This document shows positions 1 through 7,277 of a stretch of 32,844 nucleotides of DNA, piece after piece. Both the position numbers and the translations under genes were made by a program. The stretch is from Synergistaceae bacterium. GTDB taxonomy: Bacteria > Synergistota > Synergistia > Synergistales > Aminobacteriaceae. The notes below the pieces were generated by a model. The model did not search any database and had not been told where the DNA came from. It was given only the letters and a program-made list of their open reading frames with translations. Each line of letters begins with the position of its first letter. Positions within the stretch are counted from its first letter, which is position 1. The stretch spans positions 1-32,844 of the forward strand of contig JAFTBT010000110.1 of NCBI GenBank assembly GCA_017455085.1. The letters run 5' to 3'.

Positions 1-3
1 GGA

Positions 4-2322
4 ATGCCATCAATCACACATAGCTTGTCCGGAAAGTTATTGCTGACAATTTTTCTCACGCTGGTATGTTTCGCAGTGCCACTATTCGCCGCAGATTCAG
101 GCCAAGACCTCACAACTGACTACGTTACCAGAATCCAACACGAAATCAGCTCAGACATCGGCAGACTCAGAACAGCTATAGAGACTCAGCTCGACGGCTT
201 CAGCCTCAACAGTTCCGACATCACACGCAGAATCTCCGAACTCTCCACCCTAACACAAACCGCTTCCGAAGACATGGCCGCTTGGGGCTACACACCTGAA
301 CAGCGCGAATCACACTCCCGCATACTTTCCGAACTCAGCATGTCATACGCTACATACAGTGCATTGCTCGGAGGCTCCACGCTCATCAACGAAGTAGCAG
401 CCTCAATAGACATTTCTTCGCTGGGCAATGCAGCATCTCCGGACATCAACACAAGCGACGCACTCAGGAAGGAAATCACCAAAGTATCACGCGGGCTTGA
501 CGTTCAGGTATTCTATTTGCAGTCGAAAATCAGCAAGTTACGGCTGGACTTGGCCGAAGCAGATACCCTCAGCAAACAGCTCAAAGAAGCTCAAGAAGGC
601 GGGCAGGCTCTCGAACTCCCACGCACTCACGTCCTGAATCTGGAGCGCGCAAAAATCAACACAGCACTCTCACGTCTTCAGGTCAGGGCGCAAAAACGGG
701 CATTCGACTCGAACGTTATGGCCATACAGAGACTCAGGCGCAGGCTCTCCGACATGAAGAGTAAGCTATCTTTCACGCAGGAGCTGCTTGACGAAATACT
801 AGCCGGCCTACAGAGTCGACTAAACGAACTCACTACAGAGATGGCCTCCGCACGCAAAACTCTCGATTCCGCAAACTCCTCACTCATCCGCGCAAGGGCA
901 GCTATAGGTTCTGCGGACATGAGCGCACTCACTAATGCGACATCGTCATACATGGCACGTTCCGCAAGGGTGAACTACTGGGAGTATATGCTCTCCATGC
1001 TTGAGGACGAAATCATACTTATGCGGGAGTCACAACAGATTTGGCGCGACAGGTACAGGCTCTTTCACGACGAAGTACCCGGCGAAGAAATCTGGAAGCT
1101 CCGAGAGAATGCACAGACCAGAATCACAGAACTTCAGCGGCAGCTTGACGGCGTTAGGACTCTGGAGAACGTATTACTCCGACAGATAGAGACCACTCAG
1201 GAGCAGGCCAAGACCGAAGGCATCAACAGCGTCATCCAGCAGAATCTTGCTCAGACGGCGGAGAATCAGCGCAAAGTTGTAGCGGACATCTTCAACAGGT
1301 ACGAGTCAGCGATCCCCAACGCGATATTTCTTTATCAGAGGCTCTACAACGAGGCCAGCGACAACATGAGCACTGTACGTATCGCCGAAAAAGTAAGCTC
1401 CTTCAGCAAAGAGACTGTTATGGGATTTCTGGACACGGAGCTTTGGCAGGGTGAAGGCTATTCCGTAACGGTGAGCAAGCTGATTATAGCAATAGCAGTG
1501 TTTCTGTCGAGTTTCTTCCTGAGTTCGTGGGGCAGCAAGTGGCTCAAGCGCAGGATGATCAACCGTTTCAAGGCCAGCGTCACGGCAGCTAATGCAGTCC
1601 AGCGAATCACGTTTTATATTCTGTGGATATCGTTCGTGTTGATAGCATTGAACATCGTGAAAATTCCCCTCACAGCGTTTGCGTTCATGGGTGGAGCTAT
1701 GGCGGTGGGCATAGGTTTCGGAATGCAGAACATCTTCAACAACCTGATTAGCGGCTTCATCGTGATATTCTCCAGACCCTTCAAGGTGAATGACATTGTC
1801 GAAGTTGCAGGGACTACCGGAATCGTTGAGGATATAGGCTCACGCTCGACTACTATACGGACATGGGACGGGCTGGATGTAGTCTTGCCGAACAGGTATT
1901 TTCTGGAGAACAGCGTCACCAACTGGACGGGTACGGACCTCAAGAAGCGCGAGATCCTTAAGGTCAGTGTAGGCTATGACTCTGACACGAGGAAGGTAGA
2001 AGATTTGTTGATGGAGGCAGCTACGGGGCATTCTAGCGTCCTGAAGAATCCTGCACCGTTCGTAATCTTCAAGAATTTCGGTGATGACGGCTTAGAGTTC
2101 GAGGTGTATTACTGGTTCGAGCTGCGCAAGGGTTCGGGAGCAAAAATCTCCAGCGATATGCGGCACCGTATTACGTCAATGTTCAGGCGCGAAGGAATCA
2201 ACATACCTTATCCGCAGAGGGACATACACATAATTCCGCAGGAACAGGCTCCGGAATCACAGGGAGAGACTCCGGACGAAAGTGTCTCACTGGAAAAGAA
2301 AGGCTCATCACAGAATGCCTAA
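4..2322 (+). CDS. MscS-family mechanosensitive channel with long periplasmic coiled-coil N-terminus
   Basis: This 772-residue protein is a large MscS-type channel, expected in the inner membrane as a tension-gated pore relieving hypo-osmotic stress. Residues 1-29 form a signal peptide ending in a PLFA/AD-like cleavage site. Residues about 35-460 are rich in Leu, Glu, Arg and Gln and read as coiled coil, as in the periplasmic part of MscK-like and other long MscS relatives. Membrane helices lie near 488-510 and 530-553. The pore helix near 560-590 contains the Gly/Ala-rich stretch GGAMAVGIGFGMQNIFNN, followed by FSRPFKVNDIVEV, the start of the cytoplasmic beta domain. The last 40 residues are polar and probably disordered. 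The start is only three bases into the window, so its ribosome-binding site is not visible. The signal peptide is well placed, so at most a few residues could be missing. Its end overlaps the next gene by 8 bases. Confidence 0.9.
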   Translation: MPSITHSLSGKLLLTIFLTLVCFAVPLFAADSGQDLTTDYVTRIQHEISSDIGRLRTAIETQLDGFSLNSSDITRRISELSTLTQTASEDMAAWGYTPEQRESHSRILSELSMSYATYSALLGGSTLINEVAASIDISSLGNAASPDINTSDALRKEITKVSRGLDVQVFYLQSKISKLRLDLAEADTLSKQLKEAQEGGQALELPRTHVLNLERAKINTALSRLQVRAQKRAFDSNVMAIQRLRRRLSDMKSKLSFTQELLDEILAGLQSRLNELTTEMASARKTLDSANSSLIRARAAIGSADMSALTNATSSYMARSARVNYWEYMLSMLEDEIILMRESQQIWRDRYRLFHDEVPGEEIWKLRENAQTRITELQRQLDGVRTLENVLLRQIETTQEQAKTEGINSVIQQNLAQTAENQRKVVADIFNRYESAIPNAIFLYQRLYNEASDNMSTVRIAEKVSSFSKETVMGFLDTELWQGEGYSVTVSKLIIAIAVFLSSFFLSSWGSKWLKRRMINRFKASVTAANAVQRITFYILWISFVLIALNIVKIPLTAFAFMGGAMAVGIGFGMQNIFNNLISGFIVIFSRPFKVNDIVEVAGTTGIVEDIGSRSTTIRTWDGLDVVLPNRYFLENSVTNWTGTDLKKREILKVSVGYDSDTRKVEDLLMEAATGHSSVLKNPAPFVIFKNFGDDGLEFEVYYWFELRKGSGAKISSDMRHRITSMFRREGINIPYPQRDIHIIPQEQAPESQGETPDESVSLEKKGSSQNA

Positions 2323-2596
2323 AGCCGCGTGGAAAGATTCACTGACGGATAATTTATGCGAGGCCTTTGCGAAATTGGGGACGCGTGATGAGATTTATGC
2401 GTTTCTTGAGGATGTGGCATCTATAGGCGAAATAAAATCTATGGCGCAGCGTTTGGAGGTAGCACGTTTACTCAGTGAGGGCATGAAGTATCCGGAAATA
2501 GTCAGAATCTCCGGAGCAAGCACCGCCACGATCAGCCGCGTCAAAAAATGCTTGGACTACGGGACAGGAGGCTATGAATCTGTCCTGAAAGAATGA
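2315..2596 (+). CDS. YerC/YecD-family TrpR-related DNA-binding protein
   Basis: This 93-residue protein matches the YerC/YecD family, small relatives of the Trp repressor. The family pattern is visible as an N-terminal helical part (LTDNLCEAFAKLGTRDEIYAFLEDV), then a helix-turn-helix around residues 50-80 with MKYPEIVRISGASTATISRV. It is probably a soluble transcriptional regulator; its ligand and targets are unknown. I chose the ATG at 2315 because GAAAGG lies 11 bases upstream and the length then fits the family. A GTG at 2282 would add 11 residues without support. The start overlaps the end of the channel gene by 8 bases, so the two are probably translated together. Whether it regulates the downstream TRAP operon is not known. 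Confidence 0.87.
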   Translation: MPKAAWKDSLTDNLCEAFAKLGTRDEIYAFLEDVASIGEIKSMAQRLEVARLLSEGMKYPEIVRISGASTATISRVKKCLDYGTGGYESVLKE

Positions 2597-2601
2597 GTGC
2601 A

Positions 2602-2610
2602 TGGTAAAAT
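2602..2610 (+). promoter_or_regulatory. Candidate extended -10 promoter for the TRAP operon
   Basis: TGGTAAAAT matches the extended -10 form (TG, one base, then a TATAAT-like hexamer). It lies 41 bases before the start of the substrate-binding protein gene, just after the YerC stop. There is no convincing -35 box, as is usual for extended -10 promoters. Inference only. Confidence 0.4.
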
Positions 2611-2650
2611 ATCACAATCCATTTTGTAATTTACAGGAGGCGTAATATTC

Positions 2651-3625
2651 ATGAAGAAGATACTATCTCTTGCTGTTGTTGTTGCACTGGCGTTAGGAGC
2701 TGCGGCGTTTGGTGAACCCATGCCGGGCGGAACTAGGCTTATCTTCACGACAGGCGGAGCTCAGGGGACATATTACGGTTTCGGCGGAGTCTTGGCCGGA
2801 AAAGTCGGAGAGAAGACCTCCACGAAAATCACCGTGATAGCTTCCGGCGGCTCAAAGGCGAATATCGAGGCTATGGCTGACGGAGATGCTAATATCGCGT
2901 TTGTACAGTCAGACGTAGGAGCATATGCCTACAAGGGAACGAGGCTTTTCGAGAACGAGAGGATCACTGACTTTTCCACCGTAGCGAATCTCTACATGGA
3001 GCAGGTGCAGATCGTGACGCTCAACCCCGAAATCAAAACAGTAGCCGACCTCGCAGGCAAAAATGTATCTGTCGGAGCAGCAGGAAGCGGAGTGTACTTC
3101 AACGCGGTGGATGTGTTGAAAGTCTACGGCCTCGACATCGACAAGGACATTAAGCCCACGTACCAGTCATTTGGTGATTCTGTTGAGGCACTTCAGGACG
3201 GGAAGATTGATGCGGCGTTCATAGTGGCAGGCGCACCGACTACAGCAGTAACTTCGCTTGCGGCTACGAAGAAAGTGTATCTTGTGGGCATTGATGACGA
3301 GCATATCCTGAGGCTTCGTGCGGAGTCCCCGTACTACAACAAGAACCTGATCCAGAAAGAAGTATACGGCACTGATTCGGACGTTATCACTGTGGCAGTA
3401 GGTGCAGTAGTAGTTGCGCGTGATGATGTCTCTGAAGCGGACGTGTATAACTTCCTGTGGGGAGTGTTCGAGAACAAGGACGAGATTACTGCGGCACATG
3501 CTAAGGGTGCTGAGCTAAATCTGAATGTTGCGGCATCATACAGTGCAGTCCCGTATCATCCCGGCGCGGTGAAGTACTACAGCGAAAAGGGTATGAAGGT
3601 AGAAGGCAAAGTAGTAGGCGACTAG
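2651..3625 (+). CDS. TAXI-family TRAP transporter substrate-binding protein
   Basis: This 324-residue periplasmic receptor belongs to the TAXI subgroup of TRAP transporters, which deliver organic acids or related small molecules to a sodium-driven permease. Residues 1 to about 21 are a signal peptide (MKKILSLAVVVALALG...). The mature protein opens with RLIFTTGGAQGTYYGFGG, the glycine-rich motif typical of the family, followed by ASGGSKANIEAMADGDANIAFVQSD and LAGKNVSVGAAGSG. AGGAGG lies 10 bases before the ATG. The permease follows after a 94-base gap that holds a hairpin. The substrate cannot be told from sequence; TAXI proteins with glutamate or other dicarboxylate substrates are known. The family call is firm. 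Confidence 0.93.
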   Translation: MKKILSLAVVVALALGAAAFGEPMPGGTRLIFTTGGAQGTYYGFGGVLAGKVGEKTSTKITVIASGGSKANIEAMADGDANIAFVQSDVGAYAYKGTRLFENERITDFSTVANLYMEQVQIVTLNPEIKTVADLAGKNVSVGAAGSGVYFNAVDVLKVYGLDIDKDIKPTYQSFGDSVEALQDGKIDAAFIVAGAPTTAVTSLAATKKVYLVGIDDEHILRLRAESPYYNKNLIQKEVYGTDSDVITVAVGAVVVARDDVSEADVYNFLWGVFENKDEITAAHAKGAELNLNVAASYSAVPYHPGAVKYYSEKGMKVEGKVVGD

Positions 3626-3659
3626 TATTTGCTGAAGCGTAGACACTAAGAATCACGGG

Positions 3660-3692
3660 GCGGCTGTGGCGAAAAACTGCGGCCGCTCTTTC
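3660..3692 (+). terminator. Hairpin between TAXI receptor and permease genes (leaky terminator or RNA-stabilising stem)
   Basis: A 10-bp stem (GCGGCTGTGG at 3660-3669 with CTGCGGCCGC at 3677-3686, some G-T pairs) closes on a CGAAAAA loop. It is followed by TCTTTCTG, a weak U-tract. Placed between receptor and permease, it could end part of the transcripts or protect the upstream mRNA, so that more receptor than permease is made. This is a common arrangement in binding-protein transporters. Function is inferred. Confidence 0.4.
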
Positions 3693-3719
3693 TGTACTTA
3701 AGGGAGGAGTGATATTTTC

Positions 3720-5801
3720 ATGAGTAATAACGATTTTTCCACACATGACCCTAAACATGACATGCCACATCATGACACGGCAACACATAACCCTACACAG
3801 AGTAATCCTGCTCTGACCAGTAAAGATATTGCCCAGATGGAAGCTAATGTTGATGCTGTGATGAAGAAATACGACCGCGAGTCCAACGTCAGAATCTGGG
3901 AGGGTATCCCTGCGTTGGTCGTGAAATGGCTTTCTGCATTATTCTCGGTGTACTGCATATACGTGACTCTGTTCAGTACTGCCATGCCAGAAATCAGGCT
4001 GAATGTGTTTCTTGCACTGATTCTGATTCTGGGCTACCTGCACTATCCCATGCGCAAGGGCACTCACAAAGTCAACAGCATACCCGTGTACGACATAATC
4101 ATAATGCTTGCTGGAGTGATACCGTTCTTTTACTTCGCGGCCAATGCTGAGAGCATCATAAAGTTAGCTTTGCGCGTGACCAGTCCCAGAAATCCGAACT
4201 ACAAGCTCATGATCACGATGGCAGTGCTTGCGATTCTGTCGACCATGGAGCTTTGCAGGAGGTGTGTAGGCATCCCAATCCTGTGCGTAGTCGGTGCATT
4301 GATGGTGTATGCATTCTCTACGGTGAGATTCGGGAAGGTGATTTACGATCTGTACTACTCGACCGGAGACGGACTCCGGAGTGTCCCCATTGAGGTATGC
4401 GCAAAATATATAGTGGTGTTCATAATCTTCGGGGCATTTCTTGAGCGCACGGGGATATCGACATTTTTCATCAACCTTGCGAACGCCATAGCCGGAGCAT
4501 CAGCAGGAGGGCCTGCAAAAGTCGCGGTGATATCTTCAGCGTTATGTGGAATGGTCTCGGGATCTAGCGTAGGGAACACAGTAACCACAGGCAGCGTAAC
4601 TATCCCGATGATGAAGCGTACAGGCTACAGACCTGAATTTGCCGGAGCAGTTGAGGCCGCTGCGTCGACTGGAGGGCAGATTATGCCGCCGATAATGGGA
4701 GCTGCTGCGTTCCTGATGGCGGAATATATGGGGATACCGTACTCACAAGTTGCACTGAAGGCGATACTTCCTGCTGTCTTATACTTCACGGGGATATATA
4801 TCGCTGTTCACCTTGAGGCCAAGAAGTTGGGGCTGAAGGGTATTCCGAAAGAGGAGCTGCCCAGACTCATACAGCTGCTACCTAAAATCTACTTGTTGTT
4901 GCCGCTGGTGGTTCTGGTGTATATGGTCTCGACGAACATGTACACGATGCAATTTTCTGCTGCGATAGCGATCGGGATAGCGATTGTTGTGGGATTCCTG
5001 AACAGCGAACAGAGAATCACCCTCAGCAAGATTCTTGATGCTCTTGAGGCGGGAGGCAAAGGCACAATCACAGTAGCAGTTGCGTGTGCGATGGCTGGGC
5101 TTGTGGCTGGGTGTATCACGTCAACGGGACTGGCGAGCGAAATCATCACAATGGTGGTGAATGTCTCAGGAGGTCATGCGTTTATCGCGCTGCTGCTGAC
5201 GATGATATGCTGCATAATATTGGGAATGGGAGTGCCTACGACAGCGAACTACTGCATAATGGCGGCGACATGTGCACCGATATTAATGGCTCCGGCTATA
5301 GGGATCGAGAAGATATGCGCGCACTTTTTCGTGTTCTATTTCGGGATAGTGGCGGATATTACTCCTCCGGTGGCGTTGGCGGCGTATGCTGGGTCTGCGA
5401 TTGCGAAAGCTCCTCCCATGAGGACGGCCTTCAACGCTACGAGACTGGCGATAGCTGCGTTCATAGTGCCGTATATATTTGCGTTCACACCTGCGATGCT
5501 GTTCGAGAATGTGCAGCCTATAGTTGCGGTTGCGAATGCTGGGCCTGTGTTGACGAATGTGCTTGTGGCGTGTGAGATAGGGGTAATTTGCGGGACGGCC
5601 TTGCTGGGAACTTTTGGGGTAGCAGCTGCGTTGAACGGGTACTTGTACGGGCATATGAACCCTGTTATGCGGTTGATAATATGCGCCGGCGGACTGAGCA
5701 TGTTAGTGCCTGGAATAGTGAGTGATTTGGCGGGACTGGTGCTTGTGGGGTTTGTGTTCATAATTCAGTACATGAAGAGCCGGCAAACCCAGACAGCATA
5801 A
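3720..5801 (+). CDS. TRAP transporter fused permease (DctQM-type, 4TM/12TM)
   Basis: This 693-residue polytopic membrane protein is the fused small-plus-large permease of a TAXI-type TRAP transporter, working with the receptor encoded just upstream. After a polar N-terminus, hydrophobic segments run from about residue 60 to the end. DctM-type motifs include FGAFLERTGISTFFINLANA, AGGPAKVAVISSALCGMVSGS, TGGQIMPPIMGAAAFLMAEY and ILGMGVPTTANYCIMA. GGGAGGAG precedes the ATG by about 10 bases. The first 35 residues are unusual: Asp/Thr-rich with five histidines between residues 9 and 23, and not part of the transporter fold. A hairpin after the stop may end transcription. Family and role are secure; the substrate is not. 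Confidence 0.95.
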   Translation: MSNNDFSTHDPKHDMPHHDTATHNPTQSNPALTSKDIAQMEANVDAVMKKYDRESNVRIWEGIPALVVKWLSALFSVYCIYVTLFSTAMPEIRLNVFLALILILGYLHYPMRKGTHKVNSIPVYDIIIMLAGVIPFFYFAANAESIIKLALRVTSPRNPNYKLMITMAVLAILSTMELCRRCVGIPILCVVGALMVYAFSTVRFGKVIYDLYYSTGDGLRSVPIEVCAKYIVVFIIFGAFLERTGISTFFINLANAIAGASAGGPAKVAVISSALCGMVSGSSVGNTVTTGSVTIPMMKRTGYRPEFAGAVEAAASTGGQIMPPIMGAAAFLMAEYMGIPYSQVALKAILPAVLYFTGIYIAVHLEAKKLGLKGIPKEELPRLIQLLPKIYLLLPLVVLVYMVSTNMYTMQFSAAIAIGIAIVVGFLNSEQRITLSKILDALEAGGKGTITVAVACAMAGLVAGCITSTGLASEIITMVVNVSGGHAFIALLLTMICCIILGMGVPTTANYCIMAATCAPILMAPAIGIEKICAHFFVFYFGIVADITPPVALAAYAGSAIAKAPPMRTAFNATRLAIAAFIVPYIFAFTPAMLFENVQPIVAVANAGPVLTNVLVACEIGVICGTALLGTFGVAAALNGYLYGHMNPVMRLIICAGGLSMLVPGIVSDLAGLVLVGFVFIIQYMKSRQTQTA

Positions 5802-5803
5802 AG

Positions 5804-5812
5804 TGATATAAT
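5804..5812 (+). promoter_or_regulatory. Extended -10 promoter for the acyltransferase
   Basis: TGATATAAT is a perfect extended -10 element lying directly after the permease stop and 53 bases before the ATG at 5865. A transcript would start near 5819, at the edge of the hairpin 5814-5837. It suggests the acyltransferase has its own promoter rather than depending on the TRAP operon. Confidence 0.48.
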
Positions 5813-5813
5813 G

Positions 5814-5847
5814 CCCCTGTTCCTGAAAGTTCAGGGGTATATTTCTT
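5814..5847 (+). terminator. Terminator-like hairpin after the TRAP permease
   Basis: CCCCTG (5814-5819) pairs with CAGGGG (5832-5837), with an inner CCTGA/TCAGG option, followed by TATATTTCTT. It fits an intrinsic terminator for the TRAP operon. It overlaps the predicted start of the acyltransferase transcript, so it could also act as a 5' leader stem. Confidence 0.48.
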
Positions 5848-5864
5848 ACGGAGGTATTGACAAC

Positions 5865-5972
5865 ATGAATGACGTAGCTGTACAGTTGCCCAACGCCCAA
5901 CGCCCAACGCCCAACGCCCAACGCCCGAATTATTGTCATCTTCAGGCCGCATTCAGGAAGTTGACGCGCTAA
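5865..5972 (+). other. Out-of-frame leader reading frame carrying the acyltransferase start signals
   Basis: GGAGG at 5850-5854 and an ATG at 5865 (10-base spacing) make a strong translation start. As written, this frame runs through the heptamer tract and stops at TAA 5970-5972 after 35 codons. The acyltransferase frame lies two bases off. Adding one 7-base repeat, or losing two, brings the ATG into frame and gives a 340- or 333-residue acyltransferase. I read this as the OFF state of the downstream gene rather than a separate leader peptide, though a real leader peptide is possible. Confidence 0.6.
5889..5926 (+). repeat. Heptanucleotide tandem repeat (CCCAACG)5 at the 5' end of the acyltransferase gene
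   Basis: Five perfect copies of CCCAACG (5889-5923) followed by a partial CCC. The unit is 7 bases, so each gain or loss shifts the reading frame. It lies between the start signals at 5850-5867 and the conserved acyltransferase N-terminus at about 5943. Confidence 0.96.
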
Positions 5973-6880
5973 GAGGTTTCGCAATTTTTCTCGTAATACT
6001 CGCCCACTCAATAATATTCTTTCCAGTAAACCTTCACGAAGTTTTTTGGTGCAATGCTTTATTCACGTGGATAGACAGCGTTTATATGCCGTTATTCTTC
6101 GTGATAGCTGGCTTTTGTTATTCGTGCAGAGACTACTCCGCATACATACGCAAAAAGTTTATGCGCCTAGTTGTTCCTTATGTTGTATTCAGTCTTATAG
6201 ACATGTTACCCAGACAGTTATTAGCATCCCTAGTTAACAGGCCGAGACCATTTGCTGAATCAATCACGAAGGCTTTATTTTACGGCGGGGAATTCTGGTT
6301 CATATATACCTTGTTTGTGATATTCATGATATACCCGTTTATACACAGGCTTATACGTAACAGCAGGGTACTAATGATTATTGCTTGTGCTGTTTTTCTG
6401 GAATTGAGACTTCACGGTGTACCTGTCAGGATTTTTATGATTGGCCATGCAATGCGTTTTCTGTTCTTCTTTCATTTGGGAGTAACGGTAAAAATGTTCA
6501 TAGGGAATGAATGGCCGAGAAGCAAGATATCTGTTTTTGTTATGCCCTTGATGCTGGTGATTTGGCTTGTGCTGCTTTGGGGAGTAAAAGGCTTCCGGAT
6601 GACTACTACTTTAACGGGAATAATCACATGCTGCCTTTTCGCGGAATATAGAGTCTTCAACAAGGTCTTTGCGCGTTTTGGAGGCTATTCACTTCAGATT
6701 TACCTGATGAACGGTATGACACTGGGAATCTCAAGAGCCATAATCTGCAATGTATTTCACGTGTACAATTCAGTAGCGATAGTAGCATTCAATGTGTTTG
6801 TGGATTTATTAGTGTCGTATATGCTCATCAAGTATGTGTTCTCAAGAGTACGGCTGATAAGAATCTTGATGGGAATGTAG
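5933..6880 (+). CDS. Acyltransferase 3 family membrane protein, probably phase-variable (OFF as written)
   Basis: The 315 codons visible here encode an acyltransferase-3 family membrane protein, a group that transfers acetyl or other acyl groups to sugars of lipopolysaccharide, capsule or other surface glycans. The family N-terminus is clear (RIQEVDALRGFAIFLVILAHS, with the conserved Arg and His). FFVIAGFCYSCRD and a series of about ten hydrophobic helices follow. The length is slightly short but normal for compact members. The only in-frame start upstream of the conserved region is a TTG at 5933 with no ribosome-binding site; an in-frame TGA at 5870 blocks anything further. The strong RBS/ATG at 5865 is out of frame by the heptamer tract. 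Thus the gene is probably not translated efficiently in this copy. A terminator follows at 6905. The acceptor substrate is unknown. Confidence 0.88.
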   Translation: MSSSGRIQEVDALRGFAIFLVILAHSIIFFPVNLHEVFWCNALFTWIDSVYMPLFFVIAGFCYSCRDYSAYIRKKFMRLVVPYVVFSLIDMLPRQLLASLVNRPRPFAESITKALFYGGEFWFIYTLFVIFMIYPFIHRLIRNSRVLMIIACAVFLELRLHGVPVRIFMIGHAMRFLFFFHLGVTVKMFIGNEWPRSKISVFVMPLMLVIWLVLLWGVKGFRMTTTLTGIITCCLFAEYRVFNKVFARFGGYSLQIYLMNGMTLGISRAIICNVFHVYNSVAIVAFNVFVDLLVSYMLIKYVFSRVRLIRILMGM

Positions 6881-6904
6881 GCGGCGTAACTGTGATTAGT
6901 GATG

Positions 6905-6938
6905 ACTCTCCTGCTGAGATATGCGGGGGAGTTTTTGT
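6905..6938 (+). terminator. Intrinsic terminator after the acyltransferase
   Basis: ACTCTCCTGC (6905-6914) pairs with GCGGGGGAGT (6923-6932) around an 8-base loop, and the stem runs straight into TTTTTGTGTG. This is a convincing rho-independent terminator for plus-strand transcription. The rest of 6881-7277 has no clear gene on the plus strand; two doubtful tiny minus-strand frames are listed separately. Confidence 0.65.
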
Positions 6939-6944
6939 GTGTCA

Positions 6945-7055
6945 TTACTTGCTATCAATAGTCTCTGAATATTCCACACCGTTCACCGTGTACTTGATTG
7001 CTAAGCGTGTGGGTATGACTTCCTGCACAGTAACTTTTTTGCCGTCCTCAGCCAA
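6945..7055 (-). CDS. Possible small protein, 36 residues (doubtful)
   Basis: On the minus strand a TTG at 7055 opens a 36-codon frame whose residues look protein-like (AEDGKKVTVQEVIPTRLAIK, then YTVNGVEYSETIDSK). GAAAGGAG lies about 12 bases upstream (7068-7075), a rather long spacing. The frame is open for six more codons before the TTG. It may be a small gene at the 3' end of the minus-strand operon, or the remnant of a larger gene. I do not recognise the family. Confidence 0.25.
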   Translation of the reverse strand: MAEDGKKVTVQEVIPTRLAIKYTVNGVEYSETIDSK

Positions 7056-7086
7056 ATGGTATTTTTTCTCCTTTCATTCGACTACG

Positions 7087-7155
7087 CTATACCAGCAAAA
7101 TCAGAATCACCCTCCGAATTTCGCCACGCTCTTCCTCAGACATACGGCCGTACAT
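7087..7155 (-). CDS. Possible tiny protein, 22 residues (doubtful)
   Basis: An ATG at 7155 on the minus strand has a very strong Shine-Dalgarno region (GGAGAGGAGGAG, 7167-7178) 11 bases upstream. It opens a 22-codon frame ending in hydrophobic residues (MSEEERGEIRRVILILLV). The strength of the site and the amphipathic-to-hydrophobic pattern are the only support. No family is recognised. It could be part of a decayed gene together with the frame at 6945-7055. Confidence 0.2.
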   Translation of the reverse strand: MYGRMSEEERGEIRRVILILLV

Positions 7156-7277
7156 CCCCGCAAATTCTCCTCCTCTCCCCACAAACACGAATCTTCCCAG
7201 CCATGCACATAAAAATATCCCCCTCGCTTTTCTGCAAGGAGGCTTATGTTTCTATTATTGTAGGCTTATGCTCTCAG

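Noticed and set aside
5336..5761. Long antisense open frames inside the TRAP permease
   Set aside because: Low-complexity translations rich in Ala, Ile and Thr that mirror the hydrophobic codons of the permease; no ribosome-binding site or family pattern.
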